Below, one piece after another: positions 36,257-48,893 of a stretch of 64,000 bases of DNA (positions are counted from its first letter, which is position 1; the number at the start of each line of letters is the position of its first letter). The DNA is taken from the NCBI RefSeq assembly GCF_047149785.1, contig NZ_BAAGBE010000001.1, positions 1,984,001-2,048,000 on the forward strand. The letters are read 5' to 3'. A model generated the notes under the pieces. The model did no database searches, had not been told where the DNA came from, and was given only the letters and a program-made list of their open reading frames with translations. A program made the position numbers and the translations under genes. This DNA is from Nitrobacter sp047149785 (lineage in GTDB: Bacteria; Pseudomonadota; Alphaproteobacteria; Rhizobiales; Xanthobacteraceae).

Positions 36257-36563
36257 CCGGCTGCAACGCGTTCGCATCATGAAAATCCGGACAGCATCAC
36301 AGGAGCGTGTGGCTCAGACATGAACCGTTGCGAGGTTGTGACAGACAAACGGAAAACGCGCGTCGATCGCTCCCATCGCGTTGCAAACAGTGTCTTTTGC
36401 GGTCAGTTTGTCGTGAGTGTCCCTTGCGGCGCTAGCTGCCCGAATCGGGCGCGTATACCGTCCGTGCACGAATCGCGGAACACCTGATCCAGGCCGGCAA
36501 GCGCAGGACGAAATCATTCAGAAATTGTTCCATGCCGGGACAATTTCACCCGAGGGTGAGAGA
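36257..36563. other. Intergenic region upstream of the L,D-transpeptidase
   Basis: About 300 bases with no coding frame that I would call. The frame of the downstream gene stays open back to 36417 but lacks a ribosome-binding site there. The region probably holds the promoter of the transpeptidase gene. No FixK-type site or repeat copy is visible. Confidence 0.4.
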
Positions 36564-38930
36564 ATGCGAGACTACTCGACTAATCGTCGGACGGGATTCG
36601 ATCGGGTCCTGACGGTCATAGCAGCGATGTTTCTGACGATGTCCGCCCCGGCAGCATTTGCCCAAACGGACGCCGCGAAAGGCGCCGGCGAACTCGCGAT
36701 CGACGCCGCGATTCCGAAGCCGGAGCCCGCGAACGTTCCTCCCCCCACGACAGCCGACTTCAAGATGGGCAATGTGCCGCCCGCGCCTCCGATCGCGGAC
36801 GCGTCGAAACCGGCTGGCCAAAAGGCCTCCGCTACGAGCGCGACCGCACCGAAGCCGGCCGATACCAAACCGACCGCCGCGAACGCTGCCGATTCCGGGT
36901 CATCGTCGACCACGAAGCCGGCTTCCGATGCAAAAGCCTCCGACGCAGCGACGCCGCAAGATGCCTCCCCGGACACCAAGGCTTCCGACGACAAGGCGGC
37001 GGAGACAAAGCCGTCGGACACAAAGCCCGCCGATGTCGCGACTGCCCCTGCGAACGGCGCCAAGACGGACAGCGCCAAGACGGAGGGCGCCAAGACCGAC
37101 GATGCGAAGAAGGACGCAACCGCGACGATCACCCCCGCCGGCGCACCTGCCGCGGAGGCCGGCGCCGCGACCGCCACCGATCAGCCGGGCGAACCGGTGA
37201 AGGCCGCAAGCAATGTCCCACCGGCGGATCAGCCCACGGCCGAAAAGCTGCACGAAATGCTTGACGCGAAGGCCGCAAAATTCTTCGGCCGCAAGGCCGA
37301 GCGAACAGCGATCGAGAAATTCTACGCTGCCCGAAGCTATGCTCCGCTATGGACACAGGGCGGCGCGTTGAATGATCAGGCAAAGGGCGTGATCGCCCGC
37401 CTCAAGGACGCCGCGGCCGATGGCCTCAATCCCGCCGACTATCCGGTCCCCGACTTCGCTGCCGCGTCTTCTTCGCCGGATCAACTTGCGGAGGCCGATC
37501 TCAAGCTGACCGCGAGCATGATGGATTACGCCCGCCAGGCTCAGAGCGGCCGGATGCACTGGTCGCAGGTCAGCGCGGCTATCCAGTATCCGGAGCATCC
37601 CATCGATCCCGAGCAGGTATTGACGAACGTCACCACCGCGAAGGATGCCTCGACGGCGCTCGACAGCTACAATCCGCCGCAAAAGCTTTATCGCGAGCTG
37701 AAGCAGAAGCTGGCCGAGCTGCGCAAGACCTCCGAAGGCCCGGTCATCGAAGTCGCCGAAGGCCCGACCCTGGTGTTCCGCAAGAATGACGTGATGGAGG
37801 ATCCGCGGGTCCCGCAAATTCGCGCGAGGCTCCACGTCGCTCAAAATCCCGACGACACCCGCTATGACGCCGACGTCGCCGCCGCCGTTCGGGAATTCCA
37901 GGCTCGCAATAAGCTCAGGCCGGACGGCATCGCCGGCAACAACACCATCCGCGCCCTGAACGGCCCGAGGAAGAGCCATCAGATCGATACCATCATCGTC
38001 AACATGGAGCGCTGGCGCTGGCTGCCGCGCGAACTCGGCGCACCATCGCTCGGCAATGCCTACGCCATCCTCAATATCCCCGACTACACGCTCAAGGTGA
38101 TGCAGCACGGCGCGCAGCTCTGGAGCACTCGCGTCGTCGTCGGCAAGCCGGGAATTTATGCCACGCCGCTCCTGACGGAAACGATGAAATACATCACCAT
38201 CAATCCGACCTGGAACGTGCCGCCGTCGATCATCTACAAGGAATACCTGCCGGCCCTGCAGCAGGATCCGACGGTGTTGGAGCGCATGGGCCTCAAGCTG
38301 GAGCGCGACCGCAACGGCGGCATCCACATTTCGCAGCCGCCAGGCGACCGCAACGCGCTGGGCCGCATTCGCTTCAACTTTCCGAACAAGTTCCTGGTGT
38401 ATCAGCACGATACGCCGGACAAATACCTGTTCGCCAAGGAGAAGCGCGCTTTCAGCCATGGCTGCATGCGGGTTCAGAACCCCGATCAATATGCGGCCAC
38501 GCTGCTCAACATCGCGCTTCCGCAGGACCACTACACCCCGGAGAAGATCCGCAGCATGTATGGCCGGAACGAATTCGACATCAAGTTCCCGACTCCGATT
38601 CCGGTCAACATCACCTATCAGACGGCTTTCGTGGATCATGCCGGCAAGCTGCAGATCCGCCCCGACGTCTACGGCCGCGACGCCACGATGCTGGCGCTTC
38701 TCCGCAATTCCAAGGGCCGGGATCTGGAAGCGGTGATCGCCCACGCCCAGCCGAATTATTCTCCCCCCAAGGGGGACATCCCGCAGGGCGTCGCGCTCAA
38801 TGACAATAGCGGCAGCGGGTTTGGCGGCGGTTTCGCGAGCAGCGGCCCGTCGTTCTTCGAACGGCTGTTCGGGATCCAGACCCCGCCCCCACAGATCGAA
38901 GACCGCCGCCGCCAGATCTATCGGCGCTAG
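36564..38930 (+). CDS. L,D-transpeptidase with peptidoglycan-binding domain (YcbB/LdtD type)
   Basis: This enzyme makes 3-3 cross-links between diaminopimelate residues in peptidoglycan. It has a signal peptide (VLTVIAAMFLTMSAPAAFAQ), then about 150 residues of Ala/Lys/Asp/Thr/Pro low complexity that may span the periplasm. A helical region follows (about 235-420), then a peptidoglycan-binding motif (DVAAAVREFQARNKLRPDGI). The YkuD catalytic domain carries the active-site Cys in RAFSHGCMRVQNPDQ. At 788 aa it is long for the family because of the linker. GAGGGTGAGAGA precedes the ATG. A neighbouring gene encodes a MepK-like hydrolase. Confidence 0.9.
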   Translation: MRDYSTNRRTGFDRVLTVIAAMFLTMSAPAAFAQTDAAKGAGELAIDAAIPKPEPANVPPPTTADFKMGNVPPAPPIADASKPAGQKASATSATAPKPADTKPTAANAADSGSSSTTKPASDAKASDAATPQDASPDTKASDDKAAETKPSDTKPADVATAPANGAKTDSAKTEGAKTDDAKKDATATITPAGAPAAEAGAATATDQPGEPVKAASNVPPADQPTAEKLHEMLDAKAAKFFGRKAERTAIEKFYAARSYAPLWTQGGALNDQAKGVIARLKDAAADGLNPADYPVPDFAAASSSPDQLAEADLKLTASMMDYARQAQSGRMHWSQVSAAIQYPEHPIDPEQVLTNVTTAKDASTALDSYNPPQKLYRELKQKLAELRKTSEGPVIEVAEGPTLVFRKNDVMEDPRVPQIRARLHVAQNPDDTRYDADVAAAVREFQARNKLRPDGIAGNNTIRALNGPRKSHQIDTIIVNMERWRWLPRELGAPSLGNAYAILNIPDYTLKVMQHGAQLWSTRVVVGKPGIYATPLLTETMKYITINPTWNVPPSIIYKEYLPALQQDPTVLERMGLKLERDRNGGIHISQPPGDRNALGRIRFNFPNKFLVYQHDTPDKYLFAKEKRAFSHGCMRVQNPDQYAATLLNIALPQDHYTPEKIRSMYGRNEFDIKFPTPIPVNITYQTAFVDHAGKLQIRPDVYGRDATMLALLRNSKGRDLEAVIAHAQPNYSPPKGDIPQGVALNDNSGSGFGGGFASSGPSFFERLFGIQTPPPQIEDRRRQIYRR

Positions 38931-38957
38931 CCTTAAACTGATTAGTTGATTAAAAAC

Positions 38958-38988
38958 AAGGGCTTCATCGCACGATGAGGCCCTTTTA
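38958..38988 (+). terminator. Intrinsic terminator after the L,D-transpeptidase gene
   Basis: AAGGGCTTCATCG pairs with CGATGAGGCCCTT over 13 positions (one G-U), followed by TT. The stem starts about 27 bases after the stop codon, and no other gene enters this segment. Confidence 0.85.
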
Positions 38989-39214
38989 ACGTTAACCATT
39001 GTCCACCGCGCCTCAACGCCGTGGCTCTTTTTTGCCACACTCGGAAGGCTAGTTATCCTTTAGGCGCAGGCGGGTCAGGGTAAATATGGATTAACCCTCC
39101 TGTCCTACGACTTGGGTTTACGTCCTTTCACGTTTGCGTCCTTTCACATGGGGTTGTGGAAGGTGGGGTTGTGGAAGGCCTTCCGGCTTGATCGTCCTTC
39201 GGGTGGGCTCATAC

Positions 39215-40801
39215 GTGCTTGCTGGTTTTGCGCGCGGCTTGAAATCGTTGTCGATTTCACGGACCGGTTCTCGCATCGGCTTGGCGTCGCTTGTTCTGCT
39301 GGCGGGCGCCGGATCGGTTCATGATGCCGCCGCGCTCAACGAAACGCGCACCCTGTCGTTTCATCACATCCATTCCAACGAAGACCTGACCGTCACATTC
39401 AAGCGCAACGGCCGTTACGACGAAGCCGCGCTGAAGCAGCTCAATCATTATCTCCGCGACTGGCGCACCCAGGAGCAGACCACCATGGATCGTCACCTGT
39501 TCGACATCCTCTGGGAGGTCTACCGCGACGTCGATGCCAAACAGCCGATCAACATCGTTTCCGCCTACCGCTCCCCCGCCACCAACGCCATGCTTCGCCG
39601 CCGCTCCGCGCACACCGGCGTCGCGCGATTCAGCCAGCACATGCTCGGCCACGCCATGGACTTCTTCATCCCCGGCGTGCCGCTCGAAAAAATCCGTTTT
39701 GCCGGACTTCGCCTGCAGCGCGGCGGCGTCGGCTTCTACCCCAAATCGGGCTCGCCCTTCGTTCATCTCGATACCGGCCATGTGCGGCACTGGCCGCGCA
39801 TGACCCACGACCAGTTGGTGCGCGTCTTCCCGAACGGCCGCACCGTGCACATTCCCTCGGACGGTCACCCGCTGCCCGGCTATCAACTGGCGATGGCCGA
39901 CATCGAGAGGCGCGGCCAGAACGCGGATGAAGACGGAGCGGTGAACAGCAAGCCGTCGAATTTCCTGCTCGCGCTATTCCGCGGCAAGTCCGCCGACAAA
40001 TCCGTTGACGATGACGATGAATCGGATGACGCGCCGGCCGGACAAACGACCGTCGCTTCCGCTGCACCGGTGGCGTCGGCCGAGCCGGTCCCGCTGCCCC
40101 GGCCGAAGCCGGCCTCGTCATTATTCAGGCTCGCATCGGCCGACGGCCTGACCACGCCGCCCGCCAAACAGGCCGCCGCGAGCAAACCGCGGACCCCGGC
40201 CGACATCATCAATGCCCGCGGCTTCTGGGACGAGCTGCCGGCGACCCCGACACAAGCCAAGCCGGAGCAGGTCCTGGCCGCCCTCAGCGCCCGCAAGGCG
40301 CTCGCCGCCGTCGACCCGCAGCCGACCTCCAGCATCTCCGATTCGCTCCAGGCGCTGGCCTATGCGCCGTCGGCGAAGGACGTCCGCCGCGCACGAATCG
40401 TCGCGGCGACCGCATCGATCCCGCCGGTCCGATCCGTCGCTCCCGCGCGCAATCCGATGACCGTCGATGGCGTGACCACCGTGATCGCCAAGCGCGTGCC
40501 GGGTCTAGGCGCGATCGTGTCCACTTCGCGCCGGCTGGCGCCCGGGGCCACGGGCGATAGCGATGCCTGGATGCGCGCGATGATCGTCGCCCCGAGCGCA
40601 AGCCGCGCGATGTCTGCGACGGTCATGGGCGACCAGGACATGACATTGATGCAGGTCTATTTCCAAAAGCCGGACCAGACGATCGCAATGACCTTCTCCG
40701 ACGATCCGCAGATGGGTATCCTCTGCGATCGATTTACCGGATCGGCAGTCGCCCGTCTGGCCACGACGGTGCTCGCGGTGCATACCGCCTCGCTGCGGTA
40801 A
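39215..40801 (+). CDS. DUF882 (M15A/MepK-like) periplasmic peptidoglycan hydrolase
   Basis: The DUF882 domain belongs to the M15 zinc peptidases, and E. coli MepK of this type cuts 3-3 cross-links. The signal peptide is IGLASLVLLAGAGSVHDAAA. The catalytic region shows INIVSAYRSPATNAMLRRRS, the zinc motif SQHMLGHAMDFF (H-x2-G-x-A-x-D) and FVHLDTGHVRHWPR. The last 300 residues are Pro/Ala/Ser-rich and unlike any domain I know. I take GTG at 39215 after GGTGGG; the frame is open further upstream without a better start. Its neighbour makes the bond this protein may cut. Confidence 0.85.
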   Translation: MLAGFARGLKSLSISRTGSRIGLASLVLLAGAGSVHDAAALNETRTLSFHHIHSNEDLTVTFKRNGRYDEAALKQLNHYLRDWRTQEQTTMDRHLFDILWEVYRDVDAKQPINIVSAYRSPATNAMLRRRSAHTGVARFSQHMLGHAMDFFIPGVPLEKIRFAGLRLQRGGVGFYPKSGSPFVHLDTGHVRHWPRMTHDQLVRVFPNGRTVHIPSDGHPLPGYQLAMADIERRGQNADEDGAVNSKPSNFLLALFRGKSADKSVDDDDESDDAPAGQTTVASAAPVASAEPVPLPRPKPASSLFRLASADGLTTPPAKQAAASKPRTPADIINARGFWDELPATPTQAKPEQVLAALSARKALAAVDPQPTSSISDSLQALAYAPSAKDVRRARIVAATASIPPVRSVAPARNPMTVDGVTTVIAKRVPGLGAIVSTSRRLAPGATGDSDAWMRAMIVAPSASRAMSATVMGDQDMTLMQVYFQKPDQTIAMTFSDDPQMGILCDRFTGSAVARLATTVLAVHTASLR

Positions 40802-40915
40802 CGCATTTTCGAGCGAAGCATGTCCTCGGGACTGACCCGCGGATTGGGCGCCGGTTCGCGTGAAGAACACGCGTCAAAGTAAAATCATCGAGTCCCCGCT
40901 CCGGATTCCATCAAC
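40802..40915 (+). repeat. Dispersed palindromic repeat, family 1 (copy D, long form)
   Basis: It starts at the base after the stop codon: GCATTTTCGAGCGAAGCATG, inner hairpin CCTCGGGACTGACCCGCGG, then GCCGGTTCGCGTGAAGAACA and an arm ending CCGGATTCCATCAAC. It is more diverged than copy A but has the same layout. Confidence 0.75.
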
Positions 40916-40987
40916 CCCATCGTCTGTCCTGAACAACTGCGCTGCAACGGACGCGCCGCATGCGATGGAAGCGAGGCGCTCGTTGAG

Positions 40988-41485
40988 CTATCGCTTTGCC
41001 GAAGGTGCGAATACCTGATTGGTGAAAGGCGACGCTCCCGGCACTCTGATCTCGATGAAGCCTCGTTCCATGTCTCGATGGCACGCATTGCAGCCGACCG
41101 TGAGGTCGTTGAACGCCTTCACGAAAGCTGCACCGTCTTTTGATTGAATCGCTTTGTCGATTGACTGGATTGGCCCGGCCATTATTGCGACGTCGCCTAC
41201 GGGAATGCCTGAATAAAGCGATGCCGCTTCGATCAAGCTCGCTCTGATCTGAGCCAGTTCATACGCCGCAAGATCCCAGTTGTGGCCCTTTCCAGCGAAC
41301 CACAGCTTGATGTGCCGCCACTGCTTTCCGAGCATGATCTCTCCGAGACGGGGAAGATTTCCGCCTCGTGACATCGGTTCCTGCGACGATGGCTCCTGCA
41401 AGGATGGCTGCGAGGATTGAGCGACAGCTAGTGCCATCGGCGCGAGGCCAACGAGCATCGCCGCCATGAACACGCGCATTTTCAC
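40988..41485 (-). CDS. Cytochrome c'-like monohaem protein, exported
   Basis: A signal peptide (FMAAMLVGLAPMALAVAQ) precedes a mostly helical 140-residue domain with a single haem site, VGCNACHRDMERGF, near the C-terminus. This is the layout of four-helix cytochromes c', but the match is not certain. Start is GTG at 41485 after CGGAGGTTAAAC; an ATG two codons inside is the alternative. A FixK-type site (TTGAGCGAGATCAA) lies about 120 bases upstream. It sits beside the sulfide regulator, so it may accept electrons or bind gases such as NO. Confidence 0.75.
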   Translation of the reverse strand: MKMRVFMAAMLVGLAPMALAVAQSSQPSLQEPSSQEPMSRGGNLPRLGEIMLGKQWRHIKLWFAGKGHNWDLAAYELAQIRASLIEAASLYSGIPVGDVAIMAGPIQSIDKAIQSKDGAAFVKAFNDLTVGCNACHRDMERGFIEIRVPGASPFTNQVFAPSAKR

Positions 41486-41601
41486 GTTTAACCTCCGTTC
41501 ACCTACATGTCTCCGCCGATCGCGCGGCGTGCGCCGGCCGGGTGCGGTCAGGGAAAACATGTTCTGGGAAACGTCGATATCTGATTGGCCAGCCCGACAC
41601 C

Positions 41602-41615
41602 TTGAGCGAGATCAA
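41602..41615. promoter_or_regulatory. FixK/FNR-type site upstream of cytochrome c' gene
   Basis: TTGAGCGAGATCAA matches TTGA-N6-TCAA exactly. Its centre is about 123 bases from the cytochrome start codon on the minus strand. It lies between that gene and the 3' end of the ArsR repressor gene, so the cytochrome is the only likely target. Confidence 0.7.
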
Positions 41616-41647
41616 CTCAACGGCAATGCGCCGCATCCATGCGATCA

Positions 41648-41983
41648 TCATCTTGGCCGACGGCGGCCACGCGGCCGCTTGGCTGCGGCCGGTGCGCAGA
41701 AGGCCGAATGCAGCGCATCCACGATGGTCAAAACCTCCGGCCGCGTGATGGAATAATAGACCGTCGTGCCCTCGCGACGGGCCTCGACGAGTCCGTCGGC
41801 TCGCAATCGCATGAGCTGTTGCGACATCGGCACCTGCTCGATCCCGAGCCCCTGACGCAGTTCCGCGACCGACCTCTCGCCGTCCACCAGGGCGCAGAGC
41901 ACCAGCAGACGCTGTGGGTGGGACAGGCTGCGCATCAGCACCGCGGCCGACTCCGCCGCCGGCATCATATCTTCTACATTCAT
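41648..41983 (-). CDS. bigR: ArsR-family repressor, BigR/SqrR (sulfide/persulfide sensor) type
   Basis: This 111-aa winged-helix protein begins MNVEDMMPAAESAAVLMRSL. The DNA-recognition region is GLGIEQVPMSQQLMRLRADG. Two cysteines, Cys30 (RLLVLCALV) and Cys96 (HSAFCA), lie 66 residues apart, the same spacing as the redox pair of BigR (42/108) and SqrR (41/107). In those proteins hydrogen sulfide or polysulfide links the pair and releases the DNA. No metal-binding ELCVCDL motif is present. It is divergent from sqr, and a palindrome lies at its own start. Confidence 0.82.
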   Translation of the reverse strand: MNVEDMMPAAESAAVLMRSLSHPQRLLVLCALVDGERSVAELRQGLGIEQVPMSQQLMRLRADGLVEARREGTTVYYSITRPEVLTIVDALHSAFCAPAAAKRPRGRRRPR

Positions 41984-42000
41984 AGTATTGAATTTATACT
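41984..42000. promoter_or_regulatory. Candidate BigR operator
   Basis: AGTATTGAATTTATACT is a palindrome with arms AGTAT and ATACT around seven A/T-rich bases, directly abutting the repressor start codon. The AT-richness stands out from the surrounding DNA and resembles the AT-rich inverted operators of BigR-type repressors. It would repress both divergent genes. Confidence 0.55.
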
Positions 42001-42074
42001 CCTTGAATGTTATGTGCAAGCTGTCCAGTCTCTCGAGAGGCGGACGCAAGGCTGGAAGACAATCTGCTCCTGCC

Positions 42075-42088
42075 TTGAACCAGATCAA
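42075..42088. promoter_or_regulatory. FixK/FNR-type site upstream of sqr
   Basis: TTGAACCAGATCAA fits TTGA-N6-TCAA. Its centre is about 60 bases from the sqr start codon, which allows the usual -41 activator position. Together with the palindrome at 41984 it suggests activation by low oxygen and derepression by sulfide. Confidence 0.7.
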
Positions 42089-42141
42089 AGCGGAAAGCGC
42101 GATGTCAGGGAAACTCGGCGGATAAATCGGAGGAAGAGTCC

Positions 42142-43446
42142 ATGTCTCACATTGTCGTTCTCGGCGCGGGCCTCGGTGGAACCATCATGGCCTATGAGAT
42201 GAAGACCAAGCTGAAACGCGATGACCGTCTCACCGTCGTCAACCTCGGCTCGACTTATTCGTTCGTGCCTTCGAATCCATGGGTCGCCGTCGGCTGGAGA
42301 CAACCGGCGGATATCGAAGTCGACCTTGCTCCGGTGCTGAAACAGAGAGGCATCGAACTGCGGCCGGAGGGGGCCAAACGCGTCGAGCCGGCTGAAAACC
42401 GGATTCAGCTCAACGACGGCACATCCATTACCTACGACTACCTGATTATCGCCACCGGACCTGACCTTGCCTTCGACGAGGTGCCGGGGCTGGGTCCGAA
42501 TGCCCATACCCAGTCCGTCTGCCAGACCGATCATGCCCTTCAGGCCAAAGTCGCATTCGACAAACTCGTCAAGACGCCGGGACCGGTGGTGATCGGCGCC
42601 GTGCAAGGCGCATCCTGCTACGGCCCGGCCTATGAATTCGCCTTCATCCTTGAAACGGCCTTGCGCAATGCGCGCGTCCGCGACCGCGTGCCGATGACTT
42701 TCGTGACGCCGGAGCCCTATATCGGCCATCTCGGGCTCGACGGCGTCGGCGACACCAAGGGCCTGATCGAAAGCGCAATGCGTGACCGCCACATCAAATG
42801 GATCACCAATGCGCGCACGACCAGGGTGGATCCTGAAAAGCTCGTCGTCGAGGAGGTCAACGACGACGGTTCGCTCAAGGCGACACACGAACTGCCGTTC
42901 GCCTTCTCGATGCTGCTGCCGGCCTTCCGGGGCGTTCCGGCCGTTCATGGCGTCGAGGGTCTGACCAATCCGCGCGGCTTCATCGTGATCGACAAGCACC
43001 AGCGCAACCCGGTCTTCCCGAACGTTTTCGGCGTCGGCGTCTGCGTCGCCATTCCGCCGGTCGGCAAGACCCCGCTCGCGGTGGGCGTACCGAAGACCGG
43101 CTTCATGATCGAATCCATGGTCACCGCGACGGCGGAGAACATCGCTTCGCTCCTCAAGGGCGAGCAGCCGAAAGCGGTCGCAACCTGGAACGCGGTCTGC
43201 CTCGCCGACTTCGGCGACGACGGCATCGCCTTCGTCGCCCAACCCCAGATCCCGCCGCGCAACGTCAACTGGTCGTCGCAGGGCAAATGGGTCCACGCAG
43301 CCAAGATCGGCTTTGAGAAATACTTCCTGCGCAAGGTGCGCCAGGGCAAGGCCGAGACCTTCTACGAAAACCTCGTCCTCGACATGCTCGGGATCAAGAA
43401 GCTGAAGGAAATTCACGTGGAGACGGCCGAACAGGCGCAGTCTTGA
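42142..43446 (+). CDS. sqr: Sulfide:quinone oxidoreductase
   Basis: SQR oxidises sulfide to sulfane sulfur and passes electrons to quinone at the membrane. The FAD motif is IVVLGAGLGGTIMAYEM. Cysteines fall at 127 (SVCQTD), 159 (GASCYG) and 353 (NAVCLAD), exactly the three redox positions described for Rhodobacter SQR; there is also Cys301. The second half carries GVGVCVAIPPVGKTPLAVGV and PKTGFMIESM, typical of the family. At 434 aa it is normal. GGAGGAAGAGTCC precedes the start. It heads sqr-DUF2892-HlyD-RND. Confidence 0.9.
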   Translation: MSHIVVLGAGLGGTIMAYEMKTKLKRDDRLTVVNLGSTYSFVPSNPWVAVGWRQPADIEVDLAPVLKQRGIELRPEGAKRVEPAENRIQLNDGTSITYDYLIIATGPDLAFDEVPGLGPNAHTQSVCQTDHALQAKVAFDKLVKTPGPVVIGAVQGASCYGPAYEFAFILETALRNARVRDRVPMTFVTPEPYIGHLGLDGVGDTKGLIESAMRDRHIKWITNARTTRVDPEKLVVEEVNDDGSLKATHELPFAFSMLLPAFRGVPAVHGVEGLTNPRGFIVIDKHQRNPVFPNVFGVGVCVAIPPVGKTPLAVGVPKTGFMIESMVTATAENIASLLKGEQPKAVATWNAVCLADFGDDGIAFVAQPQIPPRNVNWSSQGKWVHAAKIGFEKYFLRKVRQGKAETFYENLVLDMLGIKKLKEIHVETAEQAQS

Positions 43447-43464
43447 AGCAGAGGAGAAACGACA

Positions 43465-43668
43465 ATGACGATCGATCGCGCCGTGATGATGTTTGCCGGC
43501 TTCATGGTTCTCGTCTCGCTGGGGCTCGGATTTTACGTGTCGCCCTGGTGGTTTCTGCTCACGGGGTTCGTGGGCCTGAACCTGATCCAGGCGTCGGTCA
43601 CAGGCTTTTGCCCCGCGGCCATGGTCTTCAGAAGGCTCGGCTGCCCGGCCGGCGTCGCATTCAAATAA
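43465..43668 (+). CDS. DUF2892 (YgaP-type) small membrane protein
   Basis: This 67-aa protein has two membrane helices (VMMFAGFMVLVSLGLGFYV and WFLLTGFVGLNLIQASVTGF) and the conserved CPAAMVFRRLGC ending. DUF2892 forms the membrane anchor of the rhodanese YgaP and is often found in sulfide-responsive operons. This copy has no rhodanese domain. GAGGAGAAACGACA precedes the ATG, 19 bases after sqr. Confidence 0.9.
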   Translation: MTIDRAVMMFAGFMVLVSLGLGFYVSPWWFLLTGFVGLNLIQASVTGFCPAAMVFRRLGCPAGVAFK

Positions 43669-43734
43669 CGACGAGGCTTTCTCCATCCGATGGCCGGGCG
43701 AAACTCGTGATCGCTCCGTGAAAGCTGCACGCTC

Positions 43735-44744
43735 ATGCATCGACCGATCTTGCGCTTCCTGACAGCCGTTCTCGCCGGCGCCGCGATCGCCGGCGCGACG
43801 GCGGCCAACGCCGCTGAATTCGTCGTCAAGGCCACGACGATTCCCGAGATGAAGGCGGTGTTCGGCCAGGTCGAGAGCCGCATCGTGGTGCCGGCGCGTG
43901 CCCGCATCGGCGGCTCGGTGCGCGAGCTTCGCGTCACGCAGGGCGACGAAGTCAGGGAAGGACAGGCGATCGCCGTCGTCGTCGATGACAAGCTCGCGCT
44001 TCAGCTCAACGCCGCCGACGCCAAGATCGAGGCGCTCAACTCGCAGCTTTCAAATGCACGCGTCCAGCTCGAGCGGGCGCAGCAGCTCAGGGCGAGCGGA
44101 TCGGGCACGCAGGTCAGCCTCGATCAGGCCAAGATGCAGTTCGAGGTCGCAACCAATCAGGTCGCGGCGGCCAAGGCGGAGAAGACCGTCATCGAACAAA
44201 GCGCGCGCGAGGGCACCGTCTTCGCGCCGGCGACCGGCCGGGTGCTTACCGTGCCGGTAACGCTCGGTTCGGTGATCCTGCCCGGCGAGGACATCGCCCG
44301 CATCGCGCCGGGCCCGTATTATCTGCGGCTGTCGCTGCCGGAGCGCCATGCCGGCGAGATCACGCAGGGCGCCGACGTGACGGTCGGCGCGCGCGGGCTG
44401 ACGACTGCGCCGGACGGCATTTTCGCGGCGCGGCACGGCCGCATCGCCAAAGTCTATCCGGAGATCACCGACGGGCGCGTGATCGCGGATGTCGAGGTCG
44501 AAGGGATCGGCGATTATTTCGTCAACGAGCGCACGCTGGTGTCGATCCCGGTCGGCAAGCGCACGGTGCTGGCGGTGCCGCCGGCGGCGATCCGCACCAC
44601 CCACGGCGTCGATTATGTCCGCGTCGCCGCCGACGCCGGCTCAATGGACGTCGCTGTCATCCTCGGCGAGACCTTCGCCGATAACGGCGCGGAGCGCGTC
44701 GAGATTCTTACCGGCCTGCGCGACGGCGACCGGATCGTGCTGCC

Positions 44745-44748
<4 letters not shown>
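43735..44748 (+). CDS. RND efflux periplasmic adaptor (HlyD/membrane-fusion family)
   Basis: The adaptor connects the RND permease to an outer-membrane channel. It has a signal peptide (FLTAVLAGAAIAGATAANAA), a lipoyl-like half motif (IGGSVRELRVTQGDEVREGQ), a helical hairpin (about residues 95-145, NSQLSNARVQLERAQQLRAS), and a second lipoyl half (EGTVFAPATGRVLTVPVTLG), followed by a beta-barrel. At 337 aa it is a short member. Its stop overlaps the permease start by four bases (ATGA). No TolC-type gene follows. Confidence 0.9.
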
Positions 44749-48059
<3,311 letters not shown>

Positions 48060-48140
48060 GAGCCCTTAGGATATCGACCGAAATATTCCGGCGCGCTGCG
48101 TCGGGTAAACTGGGCCATCCCGCATCGAGGAGATGGCGAC

Positions 48141-48836
48141 ATGCACATCCAGAAAATCACCGCCCCCACTGCCAAGGATCTCAATATCCCACACGTCATG
48201 GCGGCTGGACCGGCCGGCCAATTCAGCGCGATCGCCCGTTGCTCGGGAGTGGTCGCAAGCGAATTTTCCTACGGAAAGGATGAGGAAATCTACGGCGAGG
48301 GCGAGCCTGCCGAATACCTCTACCAGATCGTTCGCGGCGCTGTACGTACCTACAAGCTCCTGAGCGACGGGCGGCGGCAGATCGGCGCATTCCACCTGCC
48401 GGGCGACGTCTTCGGCCTCGACCCTGGCACGGAACACAGGCTTACCGCCGAAGCAATCGTCGACACCACCGTCCGCCTGGTGCCCCGTCGCAGCCTTGAG
48501 AAGGCCGCGGCATCAAACGTCCATGTTGCCCGCAATCTCTGGACGCTGACGGCAAGCGATCTCCGGCACGCCGAGGATCACATGCTGTTGCTCGGCCGCA
48601 AGACCGCGATGGAGCGCGTCGCCACTTTCCTCCTGGAAATGGACCGCAGGCTCGCCGGAGCCGGCATGATGGCGCTCCCGATGTGTCGTCGCGATATCGG
48701 CGATTACCTCGGTCTGACGCTCGAGACCGTCTCGCGCGCGCTCTCCCAGCTTAACGATGAGGGCATCCTGATGTTTTCGAGCGCTCGCCATATCGCACTG
48801 CGTAACCGACAGCGGCTGTCCGCCATGGAGGCTTGA
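48141..48836 (+). CDS. fixK: Crp/Fnr-family regulator, FixK2 type
   Basis: FixK proteins activate genes for low-oxygen life under control of FixLJ. The cyclic-nucleotide-like sensor domain spans about residues 35-130 and the HTH about 170-215 (CRRDIGDYLGLTLETVSRAL). No FNR-type N-terminal Cys cluster exists, so it does not sense oxygen through an iron-sulfur centre. Cys182 precedes the HTH, as Cys183 does in Bradyrhizobium FixK2, where its oxidation blocks activity. A weak GTAAG...CCCTTAGG segment overlapping the upstream stop codon could be a FixJ site; this is tentative. Sites for its own product lie before many genes downstream. Confidence 0.9.
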   Translation: MHIQKITAPTAKDLNIPHVMAAGPAGQFSAIARCSGVVASEFSYGKDEEIYGEGEPAEYLYQIVRGAVRTYKLLSDGRRQIGAFHLPGDVFGLDPGTEHRLTAEAIVDTTVRLVPRRSLEKAAASNVHVARNLWTLTASDLRHAEDHMLLLGRKTAMERVATFLLEMDRRLAGAGMMALPMCRRDIGDYLGLTLETVSRALSQLNDEGILMFSSARHIALRNRQRLSAMEA

Positions 48837-48893
48837 GGGCGCGGGCTTTTCGGATCGCCCGGCCCGCGTCCCCCAGAAAACGAGGAGTTTCCC

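Noticed and set aside
36800..37200. Repeat array in the L,D-transpeptidase gene
   Set aside because: The region is low-complexity coding sequence (Ala/Lys/Asp/Thr) without regular unit length, not a CRISPR or minisatellite.
39118..39182. Tandem direct repeats before the DUF882 gene
   Set aside because: CGTCCTTTCAC and GGGGTTGTGGAAGG each occur twice, but only as short local duplications with no further copies seen; probably slippage.
42085..43740. 551-codon minus-strand frame
   Set aside because: It is antisense to sqr and DUF2892, both of which are clearly real.
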